Source of the DNA: Rhodobacteraceae bacterium Alg231-30
Lineage (GTDB): Bacteria; Pseudomonadota; Alphaproteobacteria; Rhodobacterales; Rhodobacteraceae
Direction: 5' to 3'
DNA length: 64,000 bases
Assembly: GCA_900143615.1 (NCBI GenBank)
Contig: FREU01000001.1
Span: 706,767-770,766 of the forward strand
Positions 39,513 to 49,762 of this stretch are shown piece by piece. The stretch's first letter is position 1. Each line of letters opens with the position of its first letter. Under the pieces are notes generated by a model. It did not search any database. It saw only the letters and a list, made by a program, of their open reading frames with translations, and had not been told where the DNA came from. A program made the position numbers and the translations under genes.

Positions 39513-40685
39513 TTAAAGTTGTGACAGTGCCTTGGTGATGGCGCGGAACTGGGCAACATTGCTGGGGTGGGCTTCTTCGTCGCGGAAGGCGCGGTCGGCA
39601 GCGGTTGAGACAATCACAACATTTTCGGATTGATCGATGTAGATATATTGCCCGTAGACGCCGCGTGCGAGGAACTCACCGGGTTTTGCGCCAATCGGAA
39701 CCCACCATTGATAGCCATAGCCAATGTCGCCCTCGGCGGTGGGGGCGGAGGCGGTGGTGCTTTCGGCAATCCAGTTGGCGGGCACAATCTGGGTGCCTTG
39801 CCAGACGCCATTCTGCGCGATCATCTGGCCAAAGCGGGCATAATCGCGGCTGCGGATGTTCAGCCCGCCCAGCACAAAGGCCACGCCTTCACCGTCGGTG
39901 ACATAGTAGGGTTCGGCCTCAAGCCCCAGTTTAGACATGATTTTCTCAGATAGCAGAGTTGGCACGTCCTGACCGGTTGCGCCGCGGATCACCATGCCCA
40001 AAACATGTGTGTCGATGGAGACATATTGCCATTGCGCACCGGGGGCGACGAAGGTCTCGGTAAGCCCTGCGGCAAAGCCATCCATGGTGCCGCCCAAGGC
40101 CAGCACGCGGCCCATGCGATTGATGTCAGAGGATTTATCGAGATAATCCTCGTCAAAGGTCACACCAGAGGACATCTGCAGCACGTTTTGAAGCGTCGCG
40201 CCATCATAGGCGGTGCCTTTCAGAGCAGGGGCGTATTTGGTGACCGGATCCTGAAGGCTGGCGATGGTGCCGTCTTCCAGCAGGATGCCGAACAGGGCCG
40301 AGAGGTAGGATTTGGCCATCGACCATGAGATGCGCAGGTCTTCCGGCGTTGTGCCTTGGTAGTAATCCTCATGCACGATGGCGCCGTCTTTAAGTACCAC
40401 CAGCGAGGTCAGCGCGCGCTGCGTGATCCATGCATCGGTGCCTGCGGGCAGGGTGGCGGTTGGGCCGATGGGTAGCTCAGTGGGTGTGCTGTCGCCCAAG
40501 GGTACAGGGCGGTTCAGGAACAGCTGATCCATGTTGGAGAAGTTCCACACGATGCGATCTTGGGCAAACAGGCTGTTCACGGCCATCAGGCGGGTGATTT
40601 CCTCGCGCTTCCAGATGAAGACCACGGCGGCGGCCAGCACCAACATGACTAGAATGCGTGCGGCCCACTTAAGCGTCGTTTTCAT
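39513..40685 (-). CDS. Serine hydrolase (class C beta-lactamase family)
   Basis: 390 aa. N-terminal membrane anchor or signal segment (residues 9-25), then a beta-lactamase/transpeptidase-like domain with the nucleophile motif S122-M-A-K125 in RISWSMAKSYL. A YxN-like motif may lie in QYVSIDTHVLG. Such exported proteins are usually esterases or peptidases of unknown substrate rather than true beta-lactamases. Monocistronic; a poly-pyrimidine run within the gene causes spurious minus-frame reading frames. Confidence 0.88.
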   Translation of the reverse strand: MKTTLKWAARILVMLVLAAAVVFIWKREEITRLMAVNSLFAQDRIVWNFSNMDQLFLNRPVPLGDSTPTELPIGPTATLPAGTDAWITQRALTSLVVLKDGAIVHEDYYQGTTPEDLRISWSMAKSYLSALFGILLEDGTIASLQDPVTKYAPALKGTAYDGATLQNVLQMSSGVTFDEDYLDKSSDINRMGRVLALGGTMDGFAAGLTETFVAPGAQWQYVSIDTHVLGMVIRGATGQDVPTLLSEKIMSKLGLEAEPYYVTDGEGVAFVLGGLNIRSRDYARFGQMIAQNGVWQGTQIVPANWIAESTTASAPTAEGDIGYGYQWWVPIGAKPGEFLARGVYGQYIYIDQSENVVIVSTAADRAFRDEEAHPSNVAQFRAITKALSQL

Positions 40686-40748
40686 AATACGTCCTCTCCC
40701 TTTGGCGCGGAGTTGACCACTTGGGTCCTTGTGGGGGCAAGTGTGACG

Positions 40749-41786
40749 TCAGGGCAGTTGCGTCGGGCCAAGCCAGTTGAGCCACCGCCCATGGAAATCT
40801 ACGCGCGCCAACAACACGTCAATGTCATCAGGCCAGAGACGCAGGCGCAGAGCCGCACCGGGGGATGCGCCATCCGCTTCCATAGACAGCCATGCCAGCG
40901 GGGTGGTTTTCGTGGCGGTTTTACCTGCCGCCTTGATCAGTGCTGCTCCGCGGGCTTGGTGGTCGGGCGGGAAATATTGCCATGCTATGGTGTGGTAGAC
41001 CAGATGCAGCTGGCTGGAAATGTGGGGCAAGCGTGTGGTAAGCCAGTCAATTGCATCGCCCTTTTGGACAGGTGCGTTTTGCAATTTGATGGCGGCGCGG
41101 GTGCGGGATAGTCGCTCTGGCTGATCCGGCCAGAGGTAGGCCTGCAAGCGCAACCTGTCTTGGGCGTTTGAACTGTCCAGCGGGTTCAGGTCCACACCGC
41201 GCCGTTCGACGATCTCAAGAGATGCGGTGGATGGGGCCGAGCCCTGCCAGTCAGGAGTTAGCTGGACCGCGCTTTTGGGGCCGTATGCAACCGGTGCTTG
41301 AAGGTTGAAGTGATCAAACATCAGGTTCAAACCTCCCGAGGCGCCCAACTCGCTAAGCCGGAGGGGCAAAGCGTATTTTTTTGCCAGCATGTGGGCGGCG
41401 GGGATCAGAGCAGCGGCGCGGCGCACTTCGTTGGTTTGAGGGGCCTGTTTGATCCAGTTGCAGAGAAAGGTATCGTGTTGATGGAGTGCTGCGTTCACAG
41501 CCTGCCAAAGCTGCGCATCTGTAGATGGGTTTGGCGGGTAAGCTGCTGTAAGGTCGTGATCTTTGCGCTGCAATACCAGCGCATGCAGCCCTCCTGCGAT
41601 GCGCAAGGGCAGGCTGGTCCCTATCGGGCCAATGTCGCCGTCAAAAGTATCGCATGTGGCCGCAAGCTGCGTGCCGCGCGGCCAATGTGCTGCCAGCAAG
41701 CGCAAAAGTCGCCCCATAAAAGGGCTGTCTAGGCCATCGCAGTGGCCTGCTTGTTCTTCAAATGTCTGCCGTAGTAGGGTCGTCAT
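40749..41786 (-). CDS. DUF2332 family protein
   Basis: 345 aa. DUF2332 pattern: RLSELGASGGLNLMFDHF and the WLTTRLPHISSQLHLVYHTI region. It resembles a diverged methyltransferase fold, function unknown. Its start overlaps the pth stop by 4 bp, so the two are co-translated. Confidence 0.88.
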   Translation of the reverse strand: MTTLLRQTFEEQAGHCDGLDSPFMGRLLRLLAAHWPRGTQLAATCDTFDGDIGPIGTSLPLRIAGGLHALVLQRKDHDLTAAYPPNPSTDAQLWQAVNAALHQHDTFLCNWIKQAPQTNEVRRAAALIPAAHMLAKKYALPLRLSELGASGGLNLMFDHFNLQAPVAYGPKSAVQLTPDWQGSAPSTASLEIVERRGVDLNPLDSSNAQDRLRLQAYLWPDQPERLSRTRAAIKLQNAPVQKGDAIDWLTTRLPHISSQLHLVYHTIAWQYFPPDHQARGAALIKAAGKTATKTTPLAWLSMEADGASPGAALRLRLWPDDIDVLLARVDFHGRWLNWLGPTQLP

Positions 41787-42505
41787 TTGAATTTGTCCAA
41801 CAGCTTTTGCAGGCCCGAGCGGGTATCGGGCGCGGGCTCTGGTGCGGGCTGGGTTTCGGAGGTTTTGGTAGCCGGCGCCTTTGGTTTTGCGGCTTCGGCT
41901 GCAGGCTTGTTTGCAGGTTGCGATTTGGAGGAGCGAGGCGGGTTCACCCGCAGCGCAACCGCGTTCATGAACTTGCCACCATCACCTGCGGCCAGATGCG
42001 GGGCCCCGTCTGCGATGCCACGCAACAGGTCATCGAGCCAATCCTGATCTGCTTTGGAGAAATCGCGCAGCACATAGCCCGAGACAGCGTTTTTGTTGCC
42101 TGGATGACCGATGCCCAGACGCACGCGGTCATAATGCGGGCTGATGTGCTGATGGATTGAGCGCAACCCGTTGTGACCGGCATGACCGCCACCTGCCTTG
42201 ACGCGGCACTTGCCTGGTGCGAGGTCCAATTCATCATGAAATACAGTGACATCCGTGCTGTCGAGTTTGTAAAACCGCATCGCTTCGCCAACTGATTGAC
42301 CCGACAGGTTCATGAAAGTTTGCGGCTTGAGCAGAACCACTTTTTCGCTGCCGAATTTACCTTCGGAGACTTCGGCCTGAAACTTGCCGCGCCATGGGCC
42401 AAAACCGTGATCAGAGGCGATGTGATCCAGCGCCATGAAGCCGATGTTGTGGCGGTTGCCCGCATATTTGGGACCCGGATTGCCCAGACCTACAAACAAT
42501 TTCAT
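41783..42505 (-). CDS. pth: Peptidyl-tRNA hydrolase
   Basis: 240 aa. Catalytic residues in the conserved N-terminus KLFVGLGNPGPKYAGNRHNI (N and H) and LDLAPGKCRVKAGGGHAGHN (D and H). Recycles peptidyl-tRNA released from stalled ribosomes. The core ends near residue 190; a low-complexity Ala/Pro/Lys tail of about 45 residues follows, common in alphaproteobacterial Pth. Downstream of rplY, a widespread pairing. Confidence 0.97.
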   Translation of the reverse strand: MKLFVGLGNPGPKYAGNRHNIGFMALDHIASDHGFGPWRGKFQAEVSEGKFGSEKVVLLKPQTFMNLSGQSVGEAMRFYKLDSTDVTVFHDELDLAPGKCRVKAGGGHAGHNGLRSIHQHISPHYDRVRLGIGHPGNKNAVSGYVLRDFSKADQDWLDDLLRGIADGAPHLAAGDGGKFMNAVALRVNPPRSSKSQPANKPAAEAAKPKAPATKTSETQPAPEPAPDTRSGLQKLLDKFK

Positions 42506-42607
42506 ATCGCGTCTCCGTGTTTACGCCTGACATTTCTATAGCGGCATGGGGGCAGGGACTCAATCTCGTGCAATGATGGGCCCCAGTCTATAAAACCTTT
42601 GGGCGCC

Positions 42608-42640
42608 ACAAAAAAACGGCGCCCCGAAAGGACGCCGTTT
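42608..42640 (-). terminator. Terminator after rplY (minus strand)
   Basis: Read on the minus strand, AAACGGCG (42633-42640) pairs with CGCCGTTT (42614-42621) around a GC-rich loop and is followed by a T-run. It separates rplY from pth. Confidence 0.85.
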
Positions 42641-42664
42641 CGCAATTTCGATCTGAAACAGATC

Positions 42665-43303
42665 TTATTCTTCAGCAGCTGCTTCTTCAGTTGCTTCTGC
42701 AGCGTCTTCTTCGCCGTCGTCAGAAGAGCGCAGGCTTGATGGTGCAGAGATGTTGGCGATGACGAAGTCACGCTCAACAGTTGGCTTTGCGCCGTCGGGC
42801 AGGGTCACGTCAGAGATGTGTACGATGTCGCCAACGTTCATGCCTGCGAGATCAACAACGATGCTCTCAGGAATGTCGCCTGCAGTTACGTTCAGCTCAA
42901 CTTCGGGGCGTACAATAGTCAGAACGCCGCCTTTTTTGATGCCGGGTGCTTCTTCTTCGTTGATGAAGTCAACGTGGATGAAGAGGCTGATTTTCGAGGT
43001 GCGGCGCAGACGCAGCAGGTCGATGTGTGTCGGAAGGTCTTTGACCACGTCGCGCTGAACGCCACGGCAGATCACACGTACATCTTCCTCGCCTTCAACC
43101 TTGAGGTTGAAAAGAGTCGAAAGGAAGCGGCCCGCTTTCAGTTTCTTCAGCAGAACATTGAAAGGGATTTTGATCGCCAGTGGATCGGCGTCGCCACCGT
43201 ATACAACACCAGGTACAAAGCCGTCACGACGTGCTTGACGAGCGGCGCCCTTGCCTGTCCCCGTGCGTGCTTCGGCGATAAGATCAGGAATCTGACCAGC
43301 CAT
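42665..43303 (-). CDS. rplY: 50S ribosomal protein L25/general stress protein Ctc
   Basis: 212 aa from ATG 43303 (GGAG upstream); the frame is open to 43447 but the extra leader is not conserved-looking. The N-terminal L25 5S rRNA-binding domain ([32 protein letters not shown]) is followed by the Ctc-type C-terminal domain ([20 protein letters not shown]) and an acidic Glu/Ala tail. Confidence 0.95.
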   Translation of the reverse strand: MAGQIPDLIAEARTGTGKGAARQARRDGFVPGVVYGGDADPLAIKIPFNVLLKKLKAGRFLSTLFNLKVEGEEDVRVICRGVQRDVVKDLPTHIDLLRLRRTSKISLFIHVDFINEEEAPGIKKGGVLTIVRPEVELNVTAGDIPESIVVDLAGMNVGDIVHISDVTLPDGAKPTVERDFVIANISAPSSLRSSDDGEEDAAEATEEAAAEE

Positions 43304-43495
43304 AGTAAATACTCCATAAGTAAGGGCGGGGATCCTCCAAGGCTGTGTCCCCGCGTGAAGCCGCGTCCTTACAGCGAAATCGTGGGAATGCAAAGGGGGG
43401 AGGCGTGTTTTTTTGCGACTCTTCAGAGCGTGTCGGAGCGCCCCCATCGCAATCGGGGACGCATCGGTCTTTTGCGCCTTGATAAGGCTATGTTT

Positions 43496-44662
43496 TTAGC
43501 CTTGCCAGCGGCCGCCGAAATCTTCCGGCACCAACAGAATATCGCGGGTTAGCTCGTCGATCTTGCGACGCCCGCACAGTGCCATAGTAATGTCGAGTTC
43601 ATTGTGAATGACCTCGAGTGCCTTGGTGACGCCGGCTTCGCCCATGGCGCCAAGCCCGTACACAAAGGCACGTCCGATATAGGTGCCGCTGGCCCCCATC
43701 GCCAAGGCTTTGAGAACGTCCTGACCGGAGCGGATACCGCTGTCCAGATGCACTTCGATCTGGTCCCCAACGGCGTCCAGAATTGAGGGCAGGGCGCGGA
43801 TCGAGCTGATGGCGCCGTCAAGCTGGCGGCCACCGTGGTTGGAGACAATGATGGCGTCCGCACCAACCTGAAGCGCCATTTTGGCATCTTCGGCATCCAG
43901 GATACCCTTGAGAATGACAGGCCCGCCCCATTCCTCTTTGATTTTGGCAACCTTGGCCCAATCAAGGGAGTGATCAAAGCTCTCCTTGGTCCAGGTCGCA
44001 AGATCGGAGTTGTCGGAAATGCCCTGCACGTGGCCGACGATGTTGCCAAAGTTACGCCGCTTGGCGCCCAGCATCTCTATGCCCCAGCTCCATTTGGTCA
44101 TCAGGTTGGCAATGGTGGCAGGGGTGAGCTTGGGGGGGGCGGAGAGGCCGTTTTTCAGGTCCTTGTGACGTTGGCCAAGGATTTGCAGGTCCAACGTGAT
44201 GACAAGGGCCGAGCACTTGGCGTCTTTGGCGCGCTGAATCAGGCGGCTGACATAATCGGTGTCGCGCATGGTGTAGAGTTGAAACCAGAAAGGTTTGGTT
44301 GTCGCTTCGGCGACTTCTTCGATCGAGTTGATTGACATGGTGGACAATGTAAAGGGGACGCCAAATTTCTCCGCGGCCCGCGCGGCTTTGATTTCACCAT
44401 CTGCACTTTGCATGCCGGTCAAGCCAACCGGCGCCAAAGCCACCGGCATGGCGACGTCCTGGCCGATCATCTGGGTGGCGGTTGAGCGGCCTGTCATGTC
44501 TACCGCAACCCGTTGGCGCAGGTAGATGTCGTCAAAATCGGAACTGTTTTCGCGGAAGGTCTGCTCGGTCCAGCTGCCCGACTCGGCATAGTCATAAAAC
44601 ATGCGCGGAACGCGCCGATGGTAGATCTGTTTAAGGTCTTCGATACAAGTAATGACCGGCAT
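43496..44662 (-). CDS. lldD: FMN-dependent alpha-hydroxy acid dehydrogenase (L-lactate dehydrogenase type)
   Basis: 388 aa from ATG 44662 (GGGAGTTGGAG upstream; ATG-less leader to 44704 rejected). Motifs of the family: VALAPVGLTGMQ, the active-site IVSNHGGRQLDGA with catalytic His, and GIRSGQDVLKALAMGA. Oxidises L-lactate or a related 2-hydroxy acid and passes electrons to the respiratory chain. It is divergent from an NO-sensing H-NOX gene, with 135 bp between them. Other family members (glycolate or mandelate) cannot be ruled out. Confidence 0.9.
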   Translation of the reverse strand: MPVITCIEDLKQIYHRRVPRMFYDYAESGSWTEQTFRENSSDFDDIYLRQRVAVDMTGRSTATQMIGQDVAMPVALAPVGLTGMQSADGEIKAARAAEKFGVPFTLSTMSINSIEEVAEATTKPFWFQLYTMRDTDYVSRLIQRAKDAKCSALVITLDLQILGQRHKDLKNGLSAPPKLTPATIANLMTKWSWGIEMLGAKRRNFGNIVGHVQGISDNSDLATWTKESFDHSLDWAKVAKIKEEWGGPVILKGILDAEDAKMALQVGADAIIVSNHGGRQLDGAISSIRALPSILDAVGDQIEVHLDSGIRSGQDVLKALAMGASGTYIGRAFVYGLGAMGEAGVTKALEVIHNELDITMALCGRRKIDELTRDILLVPEDFGGRWQG

Positions 44663-44797
44663 TTTGGCTCCAACTCCCTCGTATTGGTAAGGCTTTGTTA
44701 CCAATGCGACGCAAACTAAGCAACTGCCATGTGTTCCATTAGGGGCATGTTTACCACCGCGTTCTAACGTTGACGGTGACCGTTAGCGGAGGGTCGG

Positions 44798-45343
44798 ATG
44801 AAAGGTATCGTGTTTGTTGAGTTAATTCGTATGGCGGAATCTGTGATGGGCGAAGATGTTGTCGATGACATTCTGGACGAGGTCAGTCTGGAAGGGGACG
44901 CAGCTTTTACATCGGTGGGGAATTATCCCTGTGCGGAGTTGTTAAATTTAGTTGATGCATTCGGGCGCCATTTGAACGCGCCAACAGACGTGTTGCAGGT
45001 CAAATTTGGACATTGGATGTTTGGACGGTTCGCCGAAGGATATCCGGTGTTTTTTGAAGGCAAAAATGACGCTTTTGATATGTTGGAATCGATCGAAAAT
45101 GACGTGCACATCGAGGTTCGAAAACTGTATCCCGAAGCGGAGCTTCCAACTTTTGCCACCGAACGACTGGCGCCCGACCAGCTAAAAATGACCTATATTT
45201 CCGAGCGTCCATTAAACAATTTTTGCCTTGGCCTGATACAGGCATGTATGGAACATTTTGGCCAAAAATCTGAGGTCTCCATGCAAGAGGTCACGCGTAA
45301 CGACCGCTTTGCCGCTGAGTTCGTTATAGACAAGGTGGCCTGA
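44798..45343 (+). CDS. H-NOX haem NO-binding domain protein
   Basis: 181 aa, single-domain H-NOX. The proximal haem ligand is H104 in [17 protein letters not shown] and the haem propionate motif YxSxR is YISER at 133-137. H-NOX proteins bind NO (and sometimes CO or O2) and pass the signal to a partner encoded alongside. The partner here is the hybrid histidine kinase starting 5 bp after the stop. Cytosolic; no membrane segment. Confidence 0.94.
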   Translation: MKGIVFVELIRMAESVMGEDVVDDILDEVSLEGDAAFTSVGNYPCAELLNLVDAFGRHLNAPTDVLQVKFGHWMFGRFAEGYPVFFEGKNDAFDMLESIENDVHIEVRKLYPEAELPTFATERLAPDQLKMTYISERPLNNFCLGLIQACMEHFGQKSEVSMQEVTRNDRFAAEFVIDKVA

Positions 45344-45348
45344 TCCCG

Positions 45349-46707
45349 ATGGACAAACACGTTGATGCTACGCCAGACCATGTCTCGCGGCGCCGATATA
45401 ACCGTGAGCGCGCCGCGCGGTTGGAAGCGGAACAGTTGTTGGAAAACAAAAGCCGAGAATTGTTTGAAACCAATCGCAGGTTGCAAGGATTGGCGGAGTC
45501 GCTTGAGGTGGCTGTTCAAGAGCGCACTGCCGAATTGGATGCGGCGCGCATTGCGGCGGAATCGGCAAATGAAGCGAAATCGGTGTTTTTGGCCTCGATG
45601 AGCCATGAAATTAGAACGCCCTTGAATGGCGTGTTGGGCATGAGTTTGGCGCTGTCCGAAAGCGATTTGGATATTGAACAGCGACGGCAGGTGGCGATGC
45701 TCAGGGACAGCGGAAGCCTGTTGTTGGCAATCATAAACGACATTTTGGATATTTCGAAAATCGAGGCCGGAAAATTCGAACTCGAAATGCTGCCCTGTGC
45801 AATTGCCGAACTGGCTCTCTCTATGCGCCAGCAGTACCAGTTCAAGGCTCAGGAAAAAGGCCTGGAGTTTGAAGTTGCCATCACCGAGCGTGCTCAAATC
45901 TGGGCATATGTGGACCCAACGCGTTTGCGACAGGTTGCAGGCAACCTGCTTTCCAATGCGATCAAATTTACCGAGCGCGGCAAGGTAAAGCTGTCGATTG
46001 ACGCCGAACCTGCGGGTCACGGCGAGTTGCGTCTTATCCTGACGGTCAAAGACACAGGGCCCGGCATCCCAAAAGAACGCCAAAGCCGCATGTTCCAGCG
46101 GTTTTATCAGGCGCACGCCAGCGTGACCCGTATGCATGGCGGCACGGGGCTGGGTTTGGCGATCTCAAAGCGGATCTGTGAGCTTATGGGTGGCACAATA
46201 ACGTTGGAAAGCGAGACGGGCAAAGGGGCGGAGTTTCGCGCCACGGCGCTTGTGAAAACCTGTCAGGCGCCATTGAACGGAGCTATGCCGCGAGATCAGG
46301 AACTCGAAGAAAGGAGCTTGTCGGGGCTGCGGATTTTGGCGGCCGAGGATAATAGAACCAATCAAATGGTTCTGCGCCATATGTTGAAAAAGATCGACCT
46401 GACGCTGGAGATTGTCAGTGACGGGGCGCAGGCGGTTGAGCGGTGGCGCGAGGGGCATTGGGACATGATTTTGATGGATGTGAATATGCCGGTCATGGAT
46501 GGATTGGCCGCGACACAGAAAATTCGCGACGAGGAGTATGACAAAGCGCTTTCTGCAACGCCGATCATTGCGGTTTCAGCAAATGCGATGGCGCATCAGG
46601 TTGCCGGATATCTCGCACACGGCATGTCAGGGCATGTGCCAAAGCCTGTGAGCCGTACAGATTTGGTGCGCACGATGGCCTCGGCATTGGTCGCCGAGGC
46701 GCCATAG
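45349..46707 (+). CDS. Hybrid histidine kinase, probable H-NOX partner
   Basis: 452 aa and soluble. Order: N-terminal coiled coil (about residues 15-75, [20 protein letters not shown]), HisKA with H86 in [12 protein letters not shown], HATPase with DTGPGIP and [13 protein letters not shown], then a receiver domain with phospho-acceptor D377 in [12 protein letters not shown]. It has no sensory domain of its own, so the adjacent H-NOX protein is the likely sensor. No HPt or output response regulator is nearby. Confidence 0.93.
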   Translation: MDKHVDATPDHVSRRRYNRERAARLEAEQLLENKSRELFETNRRLQGLAESLEVAVQERTAELDAARIAAESANEAKSVFLASMSHEIRTPLNGVLGMSLALSESDLDIEQRRQVAMLRDSGSLLLAIINDILDISKIEAGKFELEMLPCAIAELALSMRQQYQFKAQEKGLEFEVAITERAQIWAYVDPTRLRQVAGNLLSNAIKFTERGKVKLSIDAEPAGHGELRLILTVKDTGPGIPKERQSRMFQRFYQAHASVTRMHGGTGLGLAISKRICELMGGTITLESETGKGAEFRATALVKTCQAPLNGAMPRDQELEERSLSGLRILAAEDNRTNQMVLRHMLKKIDLTLEIVSDGAQAVERWREGHWDMILMDVNMPVMDGLAATQKIRDEEYDKALSATPIIAVSANAMAHQVAGYLAHGMSGHVPKPVSRTDLVRTMASALVAEAP

Positions 46708-46713
46708 CTTGGC

Positions 46714-48291
46714 CTAAATTTGGTCGACGGTGCCGCGATAGACTTCGACAATATGCTTATCGGCCGCGTATGACAGAGCGGCGATTTCCTGTAATTGCAC
46801 ATCATCGAGCACAGATTTGTCTTTGTTGTCCTCGATCGCTGACAAAGCCTGATCGCGCGCGACTTCAAATGCACCGCGACGCTCAGCTGCTTCGTAATCG
46901 TCGCGTCCGACCCGTTGAAACACGCTTGGGGTAAATTGCGCGCGGCAGGTGGTGACCGTATGATCGCTGTCCAAGAAATGCCCCCCGACAGGGACACGCA
47001 TCATCTCATCAAAGTTCAGGGCTTGGTCGCTGATGTCAGGCACGTTGATGAACCGGCGCATCATGGCACCGATTTCATTGTCCAGCACCGCCTGCACCGG
47101 ACTAAAGACGGTTGCGCATTCCAGCTGTCCGATGCCGCCCAGAATATCCGCGCCAGACAGAGCCACATTCTGCATCAGTAATGCACGCTCGGCCATGGAT
47201 TGGTGATCCGCATCCGGCGTGTCGGAGCCCGAGCCATAGGTGTGTGACATCAGGCCAAAGCCATGTTTGACCAGCTGAATTGACATGGAGGCGGCTTGTT
47301 GGGCTTCGACCGAAGACTGCAGGGCGCTGCCGGTGCGCATGTCGAGTGCAAACATTAGCGGCGTTGCGATGATCGGCAAGCCAGGCGAGAGAATATGCGC
47401 CATGGTGACCATGCCAAGGATTTCGGCAACCGCCATCAAGGCCAGTGCGGGTGCGGACAGCGGTGCAGTGCCCCCCGCGCTGGGCAGAGAGCAGGCATGC
47501 ACCGGAACGCCGTATTTGCCACAGGCGATGATCACCTCGGTGTCCATATATTTGAACTCGAGCGGAGAAAAAGAGCAGGTGATCGTGCTGGTTGTTGGGC
47601 GTGCGCGCAATGCGTCTTCGCCCCCCGCCGCAATGGCGGCGATCTTTAGAAGATAGTCGATGTTTTCTTTTTGATAAGGCTGCATCCAGACGTGTTTGGA
47701 TGTCTTTGAGGTGATTTTGGCAAATGCGTGAATGTCGGCGGTGACTTCAGGCACGCCATGCACAAACGGGTGGGCGATAAAGCCAACCTGATCCAAGCTA
47801 TCCGCCACGGCAGCAATTTCTCCAGCGGCGGTAAGGTCCATGTTGCGATAGCTGGCATCACGGGGGTCGACATAGCCATGTGCGCCGGTGCCGGTGCGCA
47901 GGATAAACCCTTTGTCCAAACGTGGAATGTGCATGTCCAGCGCGGGGATCTTGCCCGCTAAAGTGGTGGATTTCGGGGTTTCGCGCAGGGCTTGTTGAAC
48001 CAGCTCGCGTGGCATGCGCAGGCGTCCGGCGTCCGATCCCTCGCGCGCACCTGCCTTTAGCAGGGCAGCCTTGGCGTCGGGATGCACAATCATCATGCCG
48101 TAGTCTTCGAGCAGGCGAAAGCAGCGCTCTTTGAGAAACTCGAGGCGGGTGGCGTCGAGAAACCCAAAACCGGCGCGTGGGGAAATCACATGATCCAGCG
48201 TGAAGGCATCGGCGCTGGCGCGGCTAACGGGTGGGTTATTGCGGCCACGGCGTTTGCGGCTGGGTTTTTCTCGAAGGGTGTCGGGACTCAT
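46714..48291 (-). CDS. MttB family (trimethylamine methyltransferase-like) protein
   Basis: 525 aa from ATG 48291. COG5598/MttB superfamily stretches include PNAFTLDHVISPRAGFGF-like DAFTLDHVISPRAGFGF and SGADILGGIGQLECATVFSP. The reading frame has no amber codon, so unlike archaeal MttB it does not use pyrrolysine; such homologues demethylate glycine betaine or related quaternary amines, or are uncharacterised. No corrinoid protein or reactivase is seen beside it. Convergent with the histidine kinase gene. Confidence 0.88.
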   Translation of the reverse strand: MSPDTLREKPSRKRRGRNNPPVSRASADAFTLDHVISPRAGFGFLDATRLEFLKERCFRLLEDYGMMIVHPDAKAALLKAGAREGSDAGRLRMPRELVQQALRETPKSTTLAGKIPALDMHIPRLDKGFILRTGTGAHGYVDPRDASYRNMDLTAAGEIAAVADSLDQVGFIAHPFVHGVPEVTADIHAFAKITSKTSKHVWMQPYQKENIDYLLKIAAIAAGGEDALRARPTTSTITCSFSPLEFKYMDTEVIIACGKYGVPVHACSLPSAGGTAPLSAPALALMAVAEILGMVTMAHILSPGLPIIATPLMFALDMRTGSALQSSVEAQQAASMSIQLVKHGFGLMSHTYGSGSDTPDADHQSMAERALLMQNVALSGADILGGIGQLECATVFSPVQAVLDNEIGAMMRRFINVPDISDQALNFDEMMRVPVGGHFLDSDHTVTTCRAQFTPSVFQRVGRDDYEAAERRGAFEVARDQALSAIEDNKDKSVLDDVQLQEIAALSYAADKHIVEVYRGTVDQI

Positions 48292-48397
48292 GTCTCTCTC
48301 TTGTCTTGCGCGGCGCAAGATCAACGGGCGCGCTGCAGGCGCTGCCCAAGACATCTATTTCGGCAAGGCCAGCAGCGGCAACTGGGTAAAGTAAACC

Positions 48398-49189
48398 TTA
48401 GGCGGAATGGGCTCCGTCAGATAGGGATTTCACAAAGGCCAGCACCTCTGACACCGGCTTGCCCGCGCCGATCTGGCTGACAATGGCAGAGCCGACAACT
48501 GCGCCGTCGGCAACAGATGCAATCGCGCGGGATTTTTCGGGCGAGTTGATGCCAAAGCCGACGATGACCGGCAGATCAGTGCTGGCTTTAATGCGCGCGA
48601 CTTCGGGGCCGACGTTTGTGGCCTCGGCTTCGGCAGCGCCAGTGATGCCGGTGATTGACACGTAATACACAAAGCCCGAGGTGTTTTGCAGCACTTTGGG
48701 CAGGCGTTTGTCGTCGGTAGTGGGTGTGGCAAGGCGGATAAAGTTCAGACCCGCCTTTTGTGCAGGTATGCAGAGCTCGTCGTCTTCTTCGGGCGGCAGG
48801 TCGACAACAATCAGCCCGTCGATGCCTGCGGTTTGTGCATCAACCAGAAAACGATCAACGCCGCGGCTATAAATCGGGTTGTAATAGCCCATCAGCACGA
48901 TGGGAGTGGTGTTGTCGGTGCGGCGAAACTCGGTTGCCAAATCCAGCGTCGATTGCAAGGTCATGCCCGATTCCAAAGCACGCTGACCTGCCAGCTGAAT
49001 GGTTGGCCCGTCCGCCATCGGATCGGTGAAGGGCAGGCCGAGTTCGATCACATCGACGCCTGCTGCGGGCAGACCTTTGACGATTTCCAGCGAGGTATCG
49101 TAGTCTGGATCGCCTGCCATGACATAGGCCACAAAGGCTTTCTTCCCTGCGGCTTGAAGCTCTGCGAATTTGGCGTCGATACGTGTCAT
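48398..49189 (-). CDS. trpA: Tryptophan synthase alpha chain
   Basis: 263 aa, full length. Catalytic residues in the conserved [16 protein letters not shown] stretch (Glu) and [17 protein letters not shown] with [14 protein letters not shown] (Asp). Cleaves indole-3-glycerol phosphate to indole and glyceraldehyde 3-phosphate. trpB is not adjacent within this window. Confidence 0.97.
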   Translation of the reverse strand: MTRIDAKFAELQAAGKKAFVAYVMAGDPDYDTSLEIVKGLPAAGVDVIELGLPFTDPMADGPTIQLAGQRALESGMTLQSTLDLATEFRRTDNTTPIVLMGYYNPIYSRGVDRFLVDAQTAGIDGLIVVDLPPEEDDELCIPAQKAGLNFIRLATPTTDDKRLPKVLQNTSGFVYYVSITGITGAAEAEATNVGPEVARIKASTDLPVIVGFGINSPEKSRAIASVADGAVVGSAIVSQIGAGKPVSEVLAFVKSLSDGAHSA

Positions 49190-49253
49190 GCGGGCACCCT
49201 CTGAAAATTGCTGGGGCAGGGATGCCTGTTTCAGAGCGGAAAATCAATGCCAG

Positions 49254-49670
49254 TTAAGACGCGTCGTCTTCTGGATGCACGCCAATCATCCAGCTTGTGC
49301 CAAATCTGTCGCGCACCATGCCAAATCCGGGGGCAAAAAACGTCGGCTCAAAGGCCATGGTGATGGTGCCCTGATGCGCCAACGCTTCAAAGACAGCCTG
49401 TCCCGTGGCCAGATCGGGCACAGGATAATGCACCGAGACCGACTCTTGCGGGGGCTGGGTCAGACCAGGAGGCGAATCCGAGGCCATCAGACATTTGTCC
49501 CCGATCATGATGTGGGAATACATGACGCGATCGGACTGGGGCAGGCCTTCTTCTTCGGGAGCATCAGAAAAGCGCATGATCTGCACTTCGTCGGCCCCAA
49601 AAACTTCGGCATAAAATTGAATTGCTTCGGCGCATTGGCCATCAAAATTTAGGTAAGGGATAAAACTCAT
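49254..49670 (-). CDS. VOC superfamily protein (PhnB/glyoxalase-like)
   Basis: 138 aa. Begins SFIPYLNFDGQCAEAIQFYAEVFGAD, the usual start of the PhnB-type VOC fold, with MFEPTFFAPGFGMVRDRFG-type C-terminus. Divergent from ychF with about 90 bp between them. Function unassigned; many such proteins are of unknown role. Confidence 0.9.
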   Translation of the reverse strand: MSFIPYLNFDGQCAEAIQFYAEVFGADEVQIMRFSDAPEEEGLPQSDRVMYSHIMIGDKCLMASDSPPGLTQPPQESVSVHYPVPDLATGQAVFEALAHQGTITMAFEPTFFAPGFGMVRDRFGTSWMIGVHPEDDAS

Positions 49671-49762
49671 TAAAACTTCCTCCTATATGCAGCCTAACAC
49701 GTTGCTTGCGTTGGGCTCAAACAGCCCATAGAAGCACGTCGATACTGTAACAGGAGGCCGAT

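Noticed and set aside
45193-46137. 314-codon minus-strand frame opposite the H-NOX/kinase genes
   Set aside because: Shadow; both plus-strand genes have diagnostic motifs.
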